Source: Odobenus rosmarus divergens (Eukaryota; Chordata; Mammalia; Carnivora; Odobenidae). From it: a stretch of 64,000 nt of DNA. The translations under genes were made by a program, and so were the position numbers. The notes under the pieces are model-generated. The model searched no databases. It worked only from the letters and a program-made list of their open reading frames with translations, and was not told where the DNA came from. The DNA lies in contig NW_004450467.1 of the NCBI RefSeq assembly GCF_000321225.1, positions 442,980-506,979 on the forward strand, read 5' to 3'. Positions 35,972 to 47,292 of this stretch are shown piece by piece; the first letter of the stretch is position 1; every line of letters begins with the position of its first letter.

Positions 35972-36056
35972 CAGGCAACTTGTTAAAAATGAGCTCCACG
36001 ACAAGGCAAAGTCAGAAATAAGCAAGCAGAGCCCAAGGCATGTCCACATTTACACA

Positions 36057-36062
36057 TTTATT
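36057..36062 (-). promoter_or_regulatory. GAD2: Candidate distal poly(A) signal of GAD2
   Basis: AATAAA on the minus strand (TTTATT on plus), 3.45 kb past the stop codon. It is followed within 25 nt by U/GU-rich sequence (TGTGTAAATGTGG) with CA dinucleotides suitable for cleavage near 36040. The distance matches the long brain transcript. A SINE begins about 65 bp further downstream. Confidence 0.6.
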
Positions 36063-37076
36063 TGGGTTTAGAGAGACAACACAGATAAAATACTTTGATC
36101 ATACACAAGTTTATATTTGGTAAGAACATGTTGCCACGTGTTTATATTTTTTATTTTTTTCTGTCTTAGTAAATGGCGTAATGTTGGGGAGATGTTGATG
36201 TCTTTCAGAAACACCAGTTGGGAACAGTATTTTGGAGCATGAAACTAATAAATACACAGTGTTTGTATGTAGCATCTGAAAACAGGAGAGCACGTGCAAG
36301 ATGATACCCACTGTGAGGGTCCTTGATTCCCTGTCCTGCTGCTATATTTACACCCGTGCTTTCTTTGTCCATGTTCTGAGGAATAGCTCCTACTCCAAAC
36401 CCCAGTGGGGACAATACCTGCAATTTGGGCGGTTTGTGACACTCCATATGGGTCTCCTCTATTCTCGGACATGAGCGGCATTCACCTTGCATTTTTGTGT
36501 GATCGCACAGTTCTCAAAGGAGATTTCTGAGTAGAGAGCTTAGCAGAGGGCATGTTCGCTATTAGAGTGGATGTGGAGGGTGTACAGTTTAGCAGAGAGG
36601 GGGGAGAGAGAGCGCACAGGAACAGATGCGGATGTTGTTCTTGTAATATTGATACAGCTACCACACAGAAAAAGACATGTCAATAATATATTGTACAAGC
36701 TTTTACAGCAACACATGTTGATTTGCAACACTGTACAGTTCAGAGCTAAAGTGCACAACCCCAATCTGAGGTGACGAGACAGTACTATCAATATAATGAA
36801 AGGAACACAATTTATACACACAATTGATTTCCTTTGCTTTCTTCACAGCCTTGTGACAGTACACGAAGTCAATGCCATTTATGTGTCTCAGATAAAGACA
36901 TACCACACTTTTTTTTCAAGTATTTAAAAATAATAAACACAATATTGCTGAATTAATGAAAATGGCCATGTCAATTCTGATTAAGCTAACCCCAGACTTT
37001 TCTAAAATTTGGAAAGGATGGTCCCACATAAAGGCCTTTGGCACTGGGAATTTGAGCTAATGTTCAAAACCACCTT

Positions 37077-37102
37077 CCTCCCTCCCTCCCTCCCTCTCTC
37101 CC
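37077..37102. repeat. (CCCT)n tract
   Basis: CCTCCCTCCCTCCCTCCCTC followed by TCTCCC, inside the inferred GAD2 3' UTR. In the GAD2 mRNA it reads as a purine-rich GGGA tract. Confidence 0.9.
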
Positions 37103-38102
37103 AAGTAGATTACAGACATACTTTAAAGAATATTTTATTAGAATACTGGGACCTATTAAGCTTTTATTTACCTCCTTTCCTGGGTTGTGGTTGGCAGGGA
37201 TTTCACTGATTGAGCAAGACTCCCAGCCAACTTGGGGAAGGATTTGGAAGGGGCAGGGAGTGGGGGCAACAACCTATTTGTAAAAATTATTTTGCTGGAA
37301 TTTCATACACAGACACAAATGCTTCTCCTTTTGATTCCATCATACCATCAAGTTAAAAAGCAGCAGCTTCTGATAGAGGATCGTACTGCAAGGTATAAGC
37401 ATCCTGGAGTTGAGAGGGATCTGTCCAGGGCAGGGCCCTGGGCTCCACTGTCTTCTCCAAGCAGGACAGTGGGTTTGACAGTTAGTGTCTTTGCCTCTGA
37501 GGTAGGACCTTTTGGCCTGAGGCTCAAGATAGATGGGCAGCTATGTGCTTAGTCTCAGTGGCCCATGTCTAGAAGGCAAAGGGATGCTTGGCCATTAGAC
37601 ATAGCCTAGAATGGGAGGTTTATTCCTTCATGAAATTCTGGGGTACAGATAAAAGTTTTCTCTTAATCATCATAGGGAACCCATTTGCTTCCTAGACAGG
37701 AAGGACCCAAACCTATGTTCATTTCAAGTATCAATGTTTTTGGATATAATGTGGGAGAAAGAATGTAGGGGCAAGCTAATGCAGATTTCAGATGATGGGA
37801 TCTTATGGTTATATTATAGGGCATTTCTTTCTTTCTTCTTTTGTATACCTGTAGTCTTTCTAAGATACATATAGAAAGGATGAATGTTCTAAGTTTGTAC
37901 CTGCAATCTGCATAGATCAGTCTGTAGTCATCACACTAGTACTTGGAATCCGACAAACCGTGGCCCCACAAATATCTATGGGAGCTCTTGTATTAGTTCA
38001 GGCCTCTCCATCAGGTTTGTAGGGGAAGAAGAATTCTTTAAAATATTATCCTGAATTCTAAGGATCTTCCTATCTCTGCATACTCTGGTCACTTTGAATC
38101 TT

Positions 38103-38127
38103 AACGGCTGAGCCACCCAGGCGCCCT
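38103..38127 (-). mobile_element. 25-bp SINEC head remnant with target-site duplications
   Basis: The 25-bp insert contains GGCTGAGCCACCCAGGCGCC, the extreme tRNA-like head of a SINEC in antisense. TGGTCACTT(TG/CC)AATCTT at 38086-38102 and 38128-38144 flank it directly and match at 15 of 17 bases. No tail or poly(T) is present. Confidence 0.8.
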
Positions 38128-38862
38128 TGGTCACTTCCAATCTTGACAAGAGGCAGATAAAAGAAACCTTAAGATGCTGTCTCAAAATCTCAGGTGAAGA
38201 GCTCACTTCATGAGAGGAAAATAACTACCCATGGGATAGAAATTAATTATTTGGGATTCCAGTGATGGGAACTTTTGTGGGTAGGAGAGGGGAAAGAATG
38301 GGAATAAGCAATTACCCAGGAGGTAAATGACTCCTTCCTGGACAGTGACAATATGGTGCCCAGGATGACATCATTGTTCACACAAAGATCTCTTCTCTCA
38401 AGGCCAAGTTTAATTTTCTGGGATCACCACCTTCTGGAGGGCGCTTCATTCCTTTTTGCTCAGGCTGATTAGATTTTATTTTTATTTTCTCTAATTAATC
38501 CAAATGACCTAATAAAAGAATACTCTTTGGGAAGATGCTTCCAGAACGAGCATCCACCTTCTGTTCAAAACAAGCTGAACTGGAAAGCAGAGTACAATTA
38601 CCCTAGTTTTAGTCTAAGATGAAGCTTGGCTTACCATGCTTACTGAGGGGGTCTGCTCAGGGTCAACTGGGCAGAAAACTCAGCAGGGAAGAGAATCTTA
38701 TTGTCGATCTAGTCAGTCACTTTGAAGAACTTGCAGTATTCTTTTGTTTGTTTTGTAATACTAACTTTAGAGATATGATAAACCGTCACATGAATAGAAA
38801 GAAGGCATTCTACCTTTTAAGAATTTTGTGGGCCTATGTTTCAAAATAACTTTGCTCAGTGT

Positions 38863-38868
38863 TTTATT
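38863..38868 (-). promoter_or_regulatory. GAD2: Candidate proximal poly(A) signal of GAD2
   Basis: AATAAA on the minus strand, 637 nt past the stop, with GTTATTTTG as a weak U-rich downstream stretch. It would give a short isoform. Another AATAAA is at 39096-39101. Use of either is inferred from sequence only. Confidence 0.35.
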
Positions 38869-39504
38869 GTGCCTCCATTAAAAGAAAGAGAAAAAAAAAT
38901 CTGGTTTAATTTTTATATCTGCCCCTGCAGTTTGTATAACCCATATAAAATAAAAATCTATATGTTACAAAATAGGATTTCTTTTTAATATATATATTTT
39001 CCTTTTGTAAAATTATATGTATTTAAATACATTTGAAATGTTGCTATAGGTAAATTAGAAATTTTTTTTCTAATACTATGAAAAAGGCAAGAGTTTTTAT
39101 TGTCAACATACATTTTATATGTACTTTCTCCTTTGGACTGCACCCCAAAGAACCTTTTAGGATTCAGGGGCAATTTGGCACTATTCAATCGTACTACTCT
39201 GAAGTGAAAATAAAGCTTGATTTGCATACTATATTAAAAGTAAGGGAAGTATTTATAACAATTTTAAGCTTTTCATTATTGATTAGAACACAGCCTTTTG
39301 TCACTAATTTTTAGAGAGGTATTCTAAACTTAGGAAAGGATTTTTAAAAGGAGCAATGTTTTTTGGATTTTTAAACTGTACTCTACTTTGACATCACAAT
39401 ATAGAAATAGATTTACTTTGGAACAAACTACAAATACATTCACACAGTTTGTGACAACTTAATTGTCTACCTAGAGAACCGAAACAGCTTAGTGAGCTAT
39501 GTTA

Positions 39505-39678
39505 TTATAAATCTTGTCCAAGCCGTTCTATTTCTTCAATCAGGAAGTCAATGTCTTGGTGAGTTGCTGCGGGATTTGAGATGACCATGCGGAAGAAATT
39601 GACCTTGTCTCCCAAGGGCTGGTAGCTGACCATTGTGGTCCCATACTCCATCATTCTGGCTTTAATCACTGGGGCCAC
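39505..39678 (-). CDS. GAD2: GAD2 terminal coding exon with stop (probable exon 16)
   Basis: This is the coding part of the last exon: 57 residues (529-585) plus a TAA stop at 39507-39505. It starts [20 protein letters not shown] directly after an acceptor CTCTCCCACAG and ends [11 protein letters not shown]. It contains [13 protein letters not shown] at 555-567, a stretch known as a DR4-restricted GAD65 T-cell epitope in type 1 diabetes; its position independently confirms the residue numbering. The end of the open frame upstream of position 39678 is intron, so the in-frame Met at 39702 is not a real start. The exon continues into the 3' UTR toward lower coordinates. Confidence 0.96.
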   Translation of the reverse strand: MAPVIKARMMEYGTTMVSYQPLGDKVNFFRMVISNPAATHQDIDFLIEEIERLGQDL

Positions 39679-39929
39679 CTGTGGGAGAGACCAGAGCCAC
39701 ATGGTGACCCCCAGGGACTCTTCCTCTAGTAAAAGAACCCAATATCAAGTAGCATTTTTAGTTTTTAACTAAACAACCAGACTCATATTTGTTTCCCTTA
39801 AAGGAATTTTCTCCAAGTTTTTTTTGGGATCAGAGCACTAGAGCAGTTTAATACATCCAAATTCTTGAAGGTGGTAAGATGAATAATAAGTGATAGACTC
39901 TCAGTTGTTTGCTCCCTCATCCTTGACTT

Positions 39930-40332
39930 TGTGAAAAAGAAAACTGCAGACCCCAAATGGAGTCACACTAGGCCACGTCACCAACCCTGGGCTTCATACC
40001 TAACCTAATTGCACTTTCAATTTCTTCCAGGAATATAGTCTTAACTGGTCGGTCAGGAATCTTCTGGTCAGCATCAAAATGGTACTTAGTCACATGGCCC
40101 CTCCCCATCCCCCAAAGAAACATGAGGTACTCACCTAATAAGACCCTTTTCCCCAAAAAAAGGTGAGCTCTCCCAAAATAATTCTCTTTTCTGTTTGTGA
40201 CTTCCTTGTCCTGCTTTAAAAACCTCTCCTTTCTATAGCCCCTCGGAGCTCCCCTCTACTTCCAAATGGGATGCTGCCTAAAGCCAATTAGATTTTTAAA
40301 ATATACCTCAGTTGAGTTTTTGTTATTTAACA
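39930..40332 (+). mobile_element. LTR-like element in GAD2 intron 15
   Basis: Starts TGTGAAAAAGAAAACTGCAG and ends TTGTTATTTAACA. The internal text (CCAAATGGAGTCACACTAGG, CTGCTTTAAAAACCTCTCCT, GCCCCTCGGAGCTCCCCTCT, AAAGCCAATTAGATTTTTAA) is that of a mammalian ERVL-type solo LTR as I remember it. The exact family is uncertain and no target-site duplication is clear. Confidence 0.6.
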
Positions 40333-41634
40333 ACTTGCAGTTATGGTTTTGGGAGAATGGGAAGAATGGGTTCCAAGGCTAAATAGTTTAACAATACAAC
40401 ATTTGGGGGAGGGCTTTTTGTTTTTTCCTCAGAAGATATAAAAACACTGGAAACAGAACATAGCTCAGAGAATGGTTACCAAGAGGTAAGCCTCAATATC
40501 AAGTGATGTCTGAAAATAAGCAGACTTTTGAGGCCTTAAAGCCCTTTTCTTTCTTGAGACCCTAAAGCTTTCCAGTTTCTTTTCATTCTCCTTTTGCATT
40601 ATCTCAGTTTATAAGATTTTTTGAAATGCATTCCTTAATCATGATGAAAATCAGCTGAGGCCAAAAGGAGAGCCCACAAACACTTAACATTACAGAGGTG
40701 GCTCTCAGGTGAGATTTTACCACATGTATGCCAGAATGATTACAGCGTCAGTAGTTCTCTGACGACTGTGTATGAGATGAAGTTCAAACTCTCGAGCTCA
40801 GCACAAAGCTATTTTGTCCCCCAGCTCTGAGGACTCATATTCCAGTGCTCGCTAAAACTAATCTTCAACTCTGCCACATATATTTTTCTCCCTTCACACT
40901 TGTCCTCAGTCTTACTGTGTCACACTTGTTGTCTTGGCTCCAAGTTCCCTTTCTCTTCCAAGACATATCCCACACAGACCCCAAGACTCCACCACAGCCC
41001 TACAGCCATGATGAAGCTTTTCTTGACTCCTCTAGTCCAGTAGCTTCTTTTTCCTTTTAAGTGGTAAATACATGATCCTTACCCATAGAGTCTGTCTATA
41101 GAAACTTTCCTATTGTCCTATTACTCATAAGAAAATACATTTCAACTGTAAGCTCTGAAGGGCACAGTGTCTTTTACTTCTTTTGTTTACAAGCACAACT
41201 GTGTGTGCACATTGAGGGCTCCCCAAGTCCTTATTAAATTAAATAAAGAGTAGAATAATAGGGATATAGCTATCTAGGAAGAGGAACACATTTAACTTAG
41301 GTCTAACTGTGTGTATGATCTGTTCATGTATTTTACCATTAGAGTCTGTAAATATAACATCTGATCATTTAAGTTCATTGCTGCAAATACATAACCAGGA
41401 ATGGTTGATGTCAGGGAGCTTTAGACTTATTTAGATATACATAGTAAGTAACTCAGTTCAAAATGGGGACTATACCTTACATCATAGTTGGATTCATTTT
41501 AATGAAGAATAGTTTGATTCAGATGGAATGCTGTTATGAACATGCAACTTTTGAACATCAACACTTAAATAATCATTTGTTTACAATGATATTTTCATCT
41601 TCATTGTGAAAATGACATATCTGATAAAGTGTTA

Positions 41635-42597
41635 GTATCCAAAACCTATAAATAACTTATAAAATTCAACACCCCAAAAACAAATGATCCAATTAAAAAA
41701 TGGGCAAAAGACATTTCTCCAAAGAAGACATCAGGTGGCCAATAGACACATGAAACATCACTCATCATCAGGGACATGCAAATCAAAACTACAATGAGAT
41801 TTCATCTCCCACCTGTCAGAGTGGCTAAAATAAAAAATATAAGAAACAATAGGTGTTGATGAGGATGTGGAGAAAAGGACCCTCTTACACTCTTGTTGGG
41901 AATGCAAACTGGTGCAACCACTGTGGAAAACAGTATGGAAGGTCCTCAAAAAGTTAACAATAGAACTACTTTATGATCCAGTAATTGCACTACTAGGTGT
42001 TTACTCCCAAAATATGAAAACACTAATTCAAAGGGATACATGCACTGCTACTTTTATAGCAGCATTATTTACAATAGACAAATTATGGAAACAGCCCAAG
42101 TGTCCTTTGATTGATGAATGGATAAAGAAAAGGTGGTGTGTGTGTGTGTGTGTGTGTGTGTATCCACACACACAAGGGAATAAAAAAGAATGAAATCTTG
42201 CCATTTGCAACAACATGGATAGAGCTAGAGAGTATTATGCTAAGAGAAATAAGTCAGAGAAAGACAAATACTGTATGATTTTACTCATATGTGGAATTAA
42301 AAAAAACAAAACAATGGTTTTGTTTTTTAAATTGATCAAGGGGAAAAAAAAGAGAGAGAAACCAAGAAACAGATTCTTAACTATAGCGAACAAACTGATG
42401 TTTACCAGAGGCGGGGAGGGGGAATGGGAGAAATGGGTGATGGAGATTAAGGAGGGCACTTGTGATGAGCACCAGGGAATGTATGCAAGTGTTGAATCAC
42501 TATATTGTACACCTGAAACTAATATAACACTGTATGCTAACTATACTGGAATTTAAAATTTAAAAAGGAAAGCTAAATAAATGTAAAAAAAACCCAA
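41635..42597 (+). mobile_element. L1 3' end in GAD2 intron 15
   Basis: Sense L1, 5'-truncated: ATGGGCAAAAGACATTTCTC, GGTGCAACCACTGTGGAAAA, GAACTACTTTATGATCCAGT, then the 3' UTR with GCACCAGGGAATGTATGCAA and an A-rich end. It is antisense to GAD2. A (TG)n run at 42136-42161 lies within it. Confidence 0.9.
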
Positions 42598-44034
42598 AAC
42601 TAAGTACTCAATGTGTAAAATTGACATATTTCCCATCAGGCCCAATTATTTATTAGTAACCAAAGAGAAAACCAAGGACAGAGTTCATCTTCACTTTCAT
42701 GTCACCCTCACTTCACATCCTAAACCTAATTTCCTCATCTAAAAATGAATGTGCTTGATGATTCCAGCCCTGGGATTTTCTGATTCTGGGTTAACGTGTT
42801 CTTAAGTCTCTTTCAGCCCCTTTTTTATTACACAGGAAGATAATATAAAGAGGAATGTTTCTTTCTTTCCCCTGAAGGATTAAGGAGGTACACAGAGCAT
42901 CGGGCTCATCCCAGGGAATAAGTATGAAGAGAATTTGAGTATCTCAACTCTGGGATTAAGTTCTGAAAGTGGATCTAGTAGAATATTCTAGCATAAGGAC
43001 ACGAAATTTATCACTTTGTGCTGTGAGACATGGCAAATCAATGTGTTCCTGGGAAGAGAAATTCCAAAATAGAAAAGGAATTCCAAATCCATGTGTCTGC
43101 GGAATTTCAGGAAGAATCACATAACTATTCCTTAATTTTTATTTGTGTAATAAATCATGCTTGCTCTTTAGAACTGACAAAAACAATGATAATGCTTTAC
43201 TCAGTGAATTAAACTCTGATTTCATTTTCACGGACAATCCCAGCAAAACCACATAGAGATGGTATTTATTATTAAAGACAATCATCTTTAACTTTTCAGA
43301 GACATTAAATCAAATCAGAGGTCAAAAATTTAAATGGTAACAGACATCATCCCAAACAGGTTTTGGTATAAAGTCAGATCGATTCCTTGCAGTTACTGAA
43401 GCTGGCTGGGTTGGAGAAATCATATGATTTTCATCTAAATACACATGACTTTTGGCTGCTTCCAGAAAATGTGAACTAAAATTAGCAGAAACATGGAACA
43501 TCTACTTCATTGCATAATCACTAATTGCAAGTTCAGAAGGAAAATAAGATTCTGACTCTTCTGATGAATATATAACATTTTCACTTATTTCTAGATGTTG
43601 TCTTTTGATCTCATTCTTGGTTTTGTTGAATAAAGAGAGTCAGGGAAGAGAGGCTGCCTGTTGAAGATTTCACTAAAGACCTCAGCAGGAGCTCTTGGTG
43701 CTGCCTTATAAGTTTTAGGGTGTCATTTTCTCCCTTGTGTCATTAGCTTTTTCAATTCCTTAGAAAACAATAACCAGGAAACTATCCCATAATTTGAAAC
43801 CACATTTGTTTCTCCCAAGAGAGTTCAGGTTAAAGCATCATGGAATCACAGAAATATATTTTTTCACTATGTATCACACAATCTTTTTGTTTCAAAATCT
43901 TGGAAACGTGAGTGAAATTTTTGGGAAAAAATGAAAAAGCAGAATAACAACAAATAGGAATCCTAACACTTTAAAATTTCACCAATTAAATTCCTTGCTA
44001 CATTTAACAACGTAGACTTTGGAAGAGTGTCACC

Positions 44035-44304
44035 TTAAATATGAGGCCAATCTACTACCTTACCAATGTACTTTTCAATCCACTGTTGACATTTTGGAAG
44101 TCCATCAATCATAGACTGGTAGAAGTCAGGATGAGATACGCAGATAATGATCAAATACGATGGAATAAAACACAAGATGAAGGCGATGATGAAGAACCAG
44201 GATTCTTGTCCGATGAATGCCCTCAAGGACTCCACCTGCTTCTCCTGCCTGTGTCTAAGGCATTTGCCTGTGGTCGTGTGGCGCCCCAGGCCTTCTGTGT
44301 CCAC
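44035..44304 (-). other. Unidentified open frame with a hydrophobic segment in intron 15
   Basis: An uninterrupted minus-strand frame of about 90 codons, beginning with a GTG (no ATG) after an in-frame TGA and ending at TAA. It encodes a charged stretch (RHRQEKQVESLRAFIGQE) followed by a ~24-residue hydrophobic segment (SWFFIIAFILCFIPSYLIII) and a polar tail (PKCQQWIEKYIG). A donor-like G|GTAAGG follows the tail codons at about 44060. I do not recognise the protein. It could be an exonised pseudogene or a chance frame in T-rich DNA; the plus strand is also open over 44041-44376. Confidence 0.25.
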
Positions 44305-44739
44305 TGTGCCTCAGTGATGATGGGCCACCTGCACATTCACAGTCCTGACCAGGCAGCAGGAAATACTCCAACCTGATTCTCAGCCTCCCTTATGAAGTTG
44401 TTGATTCTGCTTGTTTCATAATAGCCACCTGTTGCCTAGATATCGGTCCCCAAGTCACTGTGAGCTCTGCAGAAAGGCCTATGATCCACTAGTAGATTTC
44501 CTAAATATCGTTTCTGCTCCCTGTTCTGGAATGTGTAAATGGCACTTTAGCTCAGCAAACGTTTTTGAGTGCCTTACTATATGCTAATAAGCCTTGTACC
44601 CAAGACAAGAGGGCACAAAGAGTAATTTTTCCTTGGAGGGTCCAGAATTTAACTTAATTCTCGTTTGCCACATGCCACATGGAAGTCTCCACATTTCCTC
44701 CCATTTTGGGTCTATGTCAGCACTGACAAGAGAATCTTA

Positions 44740-44930
44740 TGTAGTGATAGAGATGTGTTATATCTCCACTATCTGATACAACAACCACTGATCTCAAGGT
44801 GAGCCCTTGAAATGTGGCCAGTGTAACTGAAGAAGTGAATTTCTGGTTGAATTTAATTTTGATTGATTTAAATTTAAATGCCATATGCGGCTATTGATAC
44901 CATACTGGATAGAGCAAATGATCTATTTTA
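44740..44930. repeat. Possible ancient DNA-transposon fossil
   Basis: TTGAAATGTGGCCAGTGTAA, ATTTAAATTTAAATGCCATA and GGCTATTGATACCATACTGG resemble a common mammalian fossil (…TGGCTAGTGGCTACCATATTGGAC… type). The family is not assigned. Confidence 0.35.
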
Positions 44931-45382
44931 TTTTACCTCTGCTGTTTTCCCTCTGGGATTGTGTGCATGTGTGTGTTTGAGCGTGTGAAGATTTACTGGT
45001 CCCTGGACATTATACTTTAAGGGATTTATATTTAAGAAGGAACTTTTCTGAAACTCTGAAAAATTATTGACATAAATAAACAAAAGTTAACCTTGATATT
45101 TTATGTGGTTCTATTGTGAATTCCAACTCTGACTTGCTGAATTCTCTATCTTCTAGTCAGGAAAATGGAATCACAGGAGAGGAAAAAATTGAGAGAACTC
45201 ATTTTGCAATCCCCAGACCTAATTCAAATTCGAATTATCAACAGTATAGAAATAGTTGACTAATATTCTCATGGCTCTCCACAAGAAATAATCTCCATTC
45301 CCATCATAGTTTATGTGATTTGCCAAAACCTGAGGCATCTGAAAGAGAGCTGTATTGAAATGGGGGGAATTCAGAGTTGATT

Positions 45383-45578
45383 ATTTTTTTAAGATTCTAT
45401 TTATTTATTTGAGAGAGAAAGAGACAGCAAGAGAAGGAACACAAGCAGGGGGAGTGGGAGAGGGAGAAGCAGGCTTCCCGCCGAGCAGGGAGCCCGATTC
45501 GGGGCTTGATCCCAGGGTCTTGGGATCATGACCGGAGCCGAAGGCAGACGCTTAACGACTGAGCCCCCAGGCGCCCCT
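45383..45578 (-). mobile_element. SINEC
   Basis: Antisense to the plus strand and thus sense relative to GAD2. Tail TTTTTTTAAGATTCTATTTA, head ending GAGCCCCCAGGCGCCCCT. CAGA(G/A)TTGATT at 45372-45382 and 45579-45589 is the target-site duplication with one mismatch. Confidence 0.93.
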
Positions 45579-46077
45579 CAGAATTGATTTTTGCTCAGAA
45601 ACTGATGGGGAAAACCACTTTCTGTTCTGTTTTCCCATCTCGCCCCATCCCTCAGCCCAGCAATAATGAACTGATTCAACAAATGAAACCGGTCAAATTA
45701 CCCCATGGATTCTGTCTGGTCAATGGATTAAAGAGGTAGAGCCAATGAGAATGGAAACATCTAATTTCTAACGAACTTGTTAAATGAAATTAGTTATTGG
45801 TAAGATGATACATACTACGGAGAAGCCACACCATAAAACATCAGGAAAAAATATGAATTCTTTCTTCTCAAACGATAACAGGCCCCTTTTTGCCTCCCTA
45901 TCATCTTTTCCAATGTGACCCTCATCCTGCCTCCCGCCCATCTCTTGGGCTTGATTTCTTGGAATGAGCAAATGAGCCAACTTCATTAAAACTTCAAACA
46001 TGACCATGACCCCTCCTACCCAGACATACGCACTGATGGATTCCCATTCTAGAAGCTTTCTTCCATGCATTCCTCTA

Positions 46078-46260
46078 GGTCAGTGGCTCTGAGCCTGGGC
46101 TGCACATTGGGATCACCTGGAGAACTTTTAGAACCATTCCCAAGCCCATCTAAAACCAACTGGATTAAATTCTCAGGGTTAAGACCTGGTCATCAGTGTT
46201 TTCTATAAAGCTTCAGGCTGATTCTAATGGGTGGCCAGGATTGCAAACCACTACTCTAAT
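46078..46260. repeat. MER20-like hAT DNA transposon fossil
   Basis: Begins CAGTGGCTCTGAGCCTGGGC, TGCACATTGGGATCACCTGG, and ends with an inverted counterpart GGCTGATTCTAATGGGTGGC ... CAAACCACTACTC. The terminal inverted-repeat layout and length fit MER20. Confidence 0.75.
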
Positions 46261-46719
46261 GAGAAGGCTTCACTTAAACTCCTCAACTATGTGTCAGTTT
46301 CTTCCTGATGAAGGTTTGATCCTGGATTGTCTACTGGCAGGTATTCATATTTATAAGCCTTCCTGGAGGTTTCAAACCACAAAAAATCCTGTTGTTTGAC
46401 ATAGAAGGAAATAAAGTATTCTTAAAGGTCAGTGAGGGAGCCCAGGCTCCTTCACAGTGGGGGAGAGGGCCTCCCCTGTTCCTGAGAGCAATTGGAAGAA
46501 GTCCCCTCCTTTGTGGTAAATGGAAAACCAACCAACCAATTAACCCAGGCTCTGAGATCCAAATACACACAATCATCCCTAGGTCCCATTCCTCAACACT
46601 GGAATGGGGCCCCACATTTACCTCCCTTCAAGATTCTCTTTGGGGTACATCATCAACCGAATTTCACCCATGTGTAAGTGATGGGAGCAGGAGAGGAAAA
46701 AAGATCAAGGATATCTTAC

Positions 46720-46875
46720 TGGCCACAGAAGAATCTGAAGCTCAAGCCCTCCAGCTCTGGAGTCAGTGATTTGGGGAAAGTGATTTTTTTTCCCTCTCTG
46801 TGCTTCAGTTTCCCCATCAGCAAAATGGGGAGACAGCAGTACTTCCCAGATCAGTTTGCTTAGATTGAAGTAAAT
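46720..46875 (+). repeat. MIR fossil
   Basis: CTCTGGAGTCAGTGATTTGG, CTGTGCTTCAGTTTCCCCAT and CAGCAAAATGGGGAGACAGC occur in MIR order. Confidence 0.7.
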
Positions 46876-47076
46876 TTCTAGGCCCATGATGGAGTTGCTC
46901 CTGCCCAGATGTCACGTCGGGAAATGGACACTTAACTTTCATAACCCTGTAAATGCTCAGTTTAACCAGAAACATGGAATATCCAGTCAGCCAATTCCCA
47001 ACACGAAGCCAACCCTGGGTTCTATACTTATTTTGTTGTTCCTTACTCATGTTCTTTTCCTTTCTTTCTTTCTTTC

Positions 47077-47292
47077 TTTTTTTTTTTTTTTGAGAGACAG
47101 AGTGCATGAGCGCGTGCATGCATGCACACAAACGGGGAAGGGTGGGCAGAGGGAGGGGGACAGAGAGAATCTCAGGCTTGTTCCACGCCCAGCGAGGGCC
47201 TGACACGCGGCTCCATCTCAGGACCCTGAAATCACGACCTAAGCCAAAATCAAGAGTTGGACATTTAACGGACTGAGCCACCCAGGTGCCCC
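47077..47292 (-). mobile_element. SINEC
   Basis: Antisense copy preceded by (CTTT)n, with GAGAGACAGAGTGCATGAGC and a head ending GAGCCACCCAGGTGCCCC. TCCTTA(C/T)TCAT(G/T)TTCT at about 47040 and 47293 looks like the duplication. Confidence 0.9.

Larger units (their letters stand above)
36040..39504 (-). other. GAD2: Probable long GAD2 3' UTR
   Basis: Seen: about 3.46 kb downstream of the GAD2 stop that is AT-rich and almost free of interspersed repeats (only a 25-bp SINE scrap at 38103-38127), unlike both flanks. It ends near an AATAAA (minus strand) at 36057-36062 followed by a GU-rich run. Known: the brain GAD65 transcript is about 5.7 kb, of which the coding part is 1.76 kb, so a 3' UTR of more than 3 kb is expected. 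A Pumilio-type element UGUAAAUA lies at 36352-36345, and there is a (CCCT)n tract at 37077-37102. Earlier AATAAA hexamers at 39101-39096, 38868-38863 and 37168-37163 could give shorter forms. The exact cleavage site is inferred. Confidence 0.65.

Noticed and set aside
39505..39702. Reading 39505-39702 as one ORF starting at the Met at 39702
   Set aside because: The first eight codons lie upstream of the splice acceptor CCCACAG (39679-39685) and do not match GAD65; the exon starts at 39678.
46817..47281. 154-codon minus-strand ORF
   Set aside because: Most of it is the SINEC at 47077-47292 read in the element's sense direction plus a MIR edge; no protein family.
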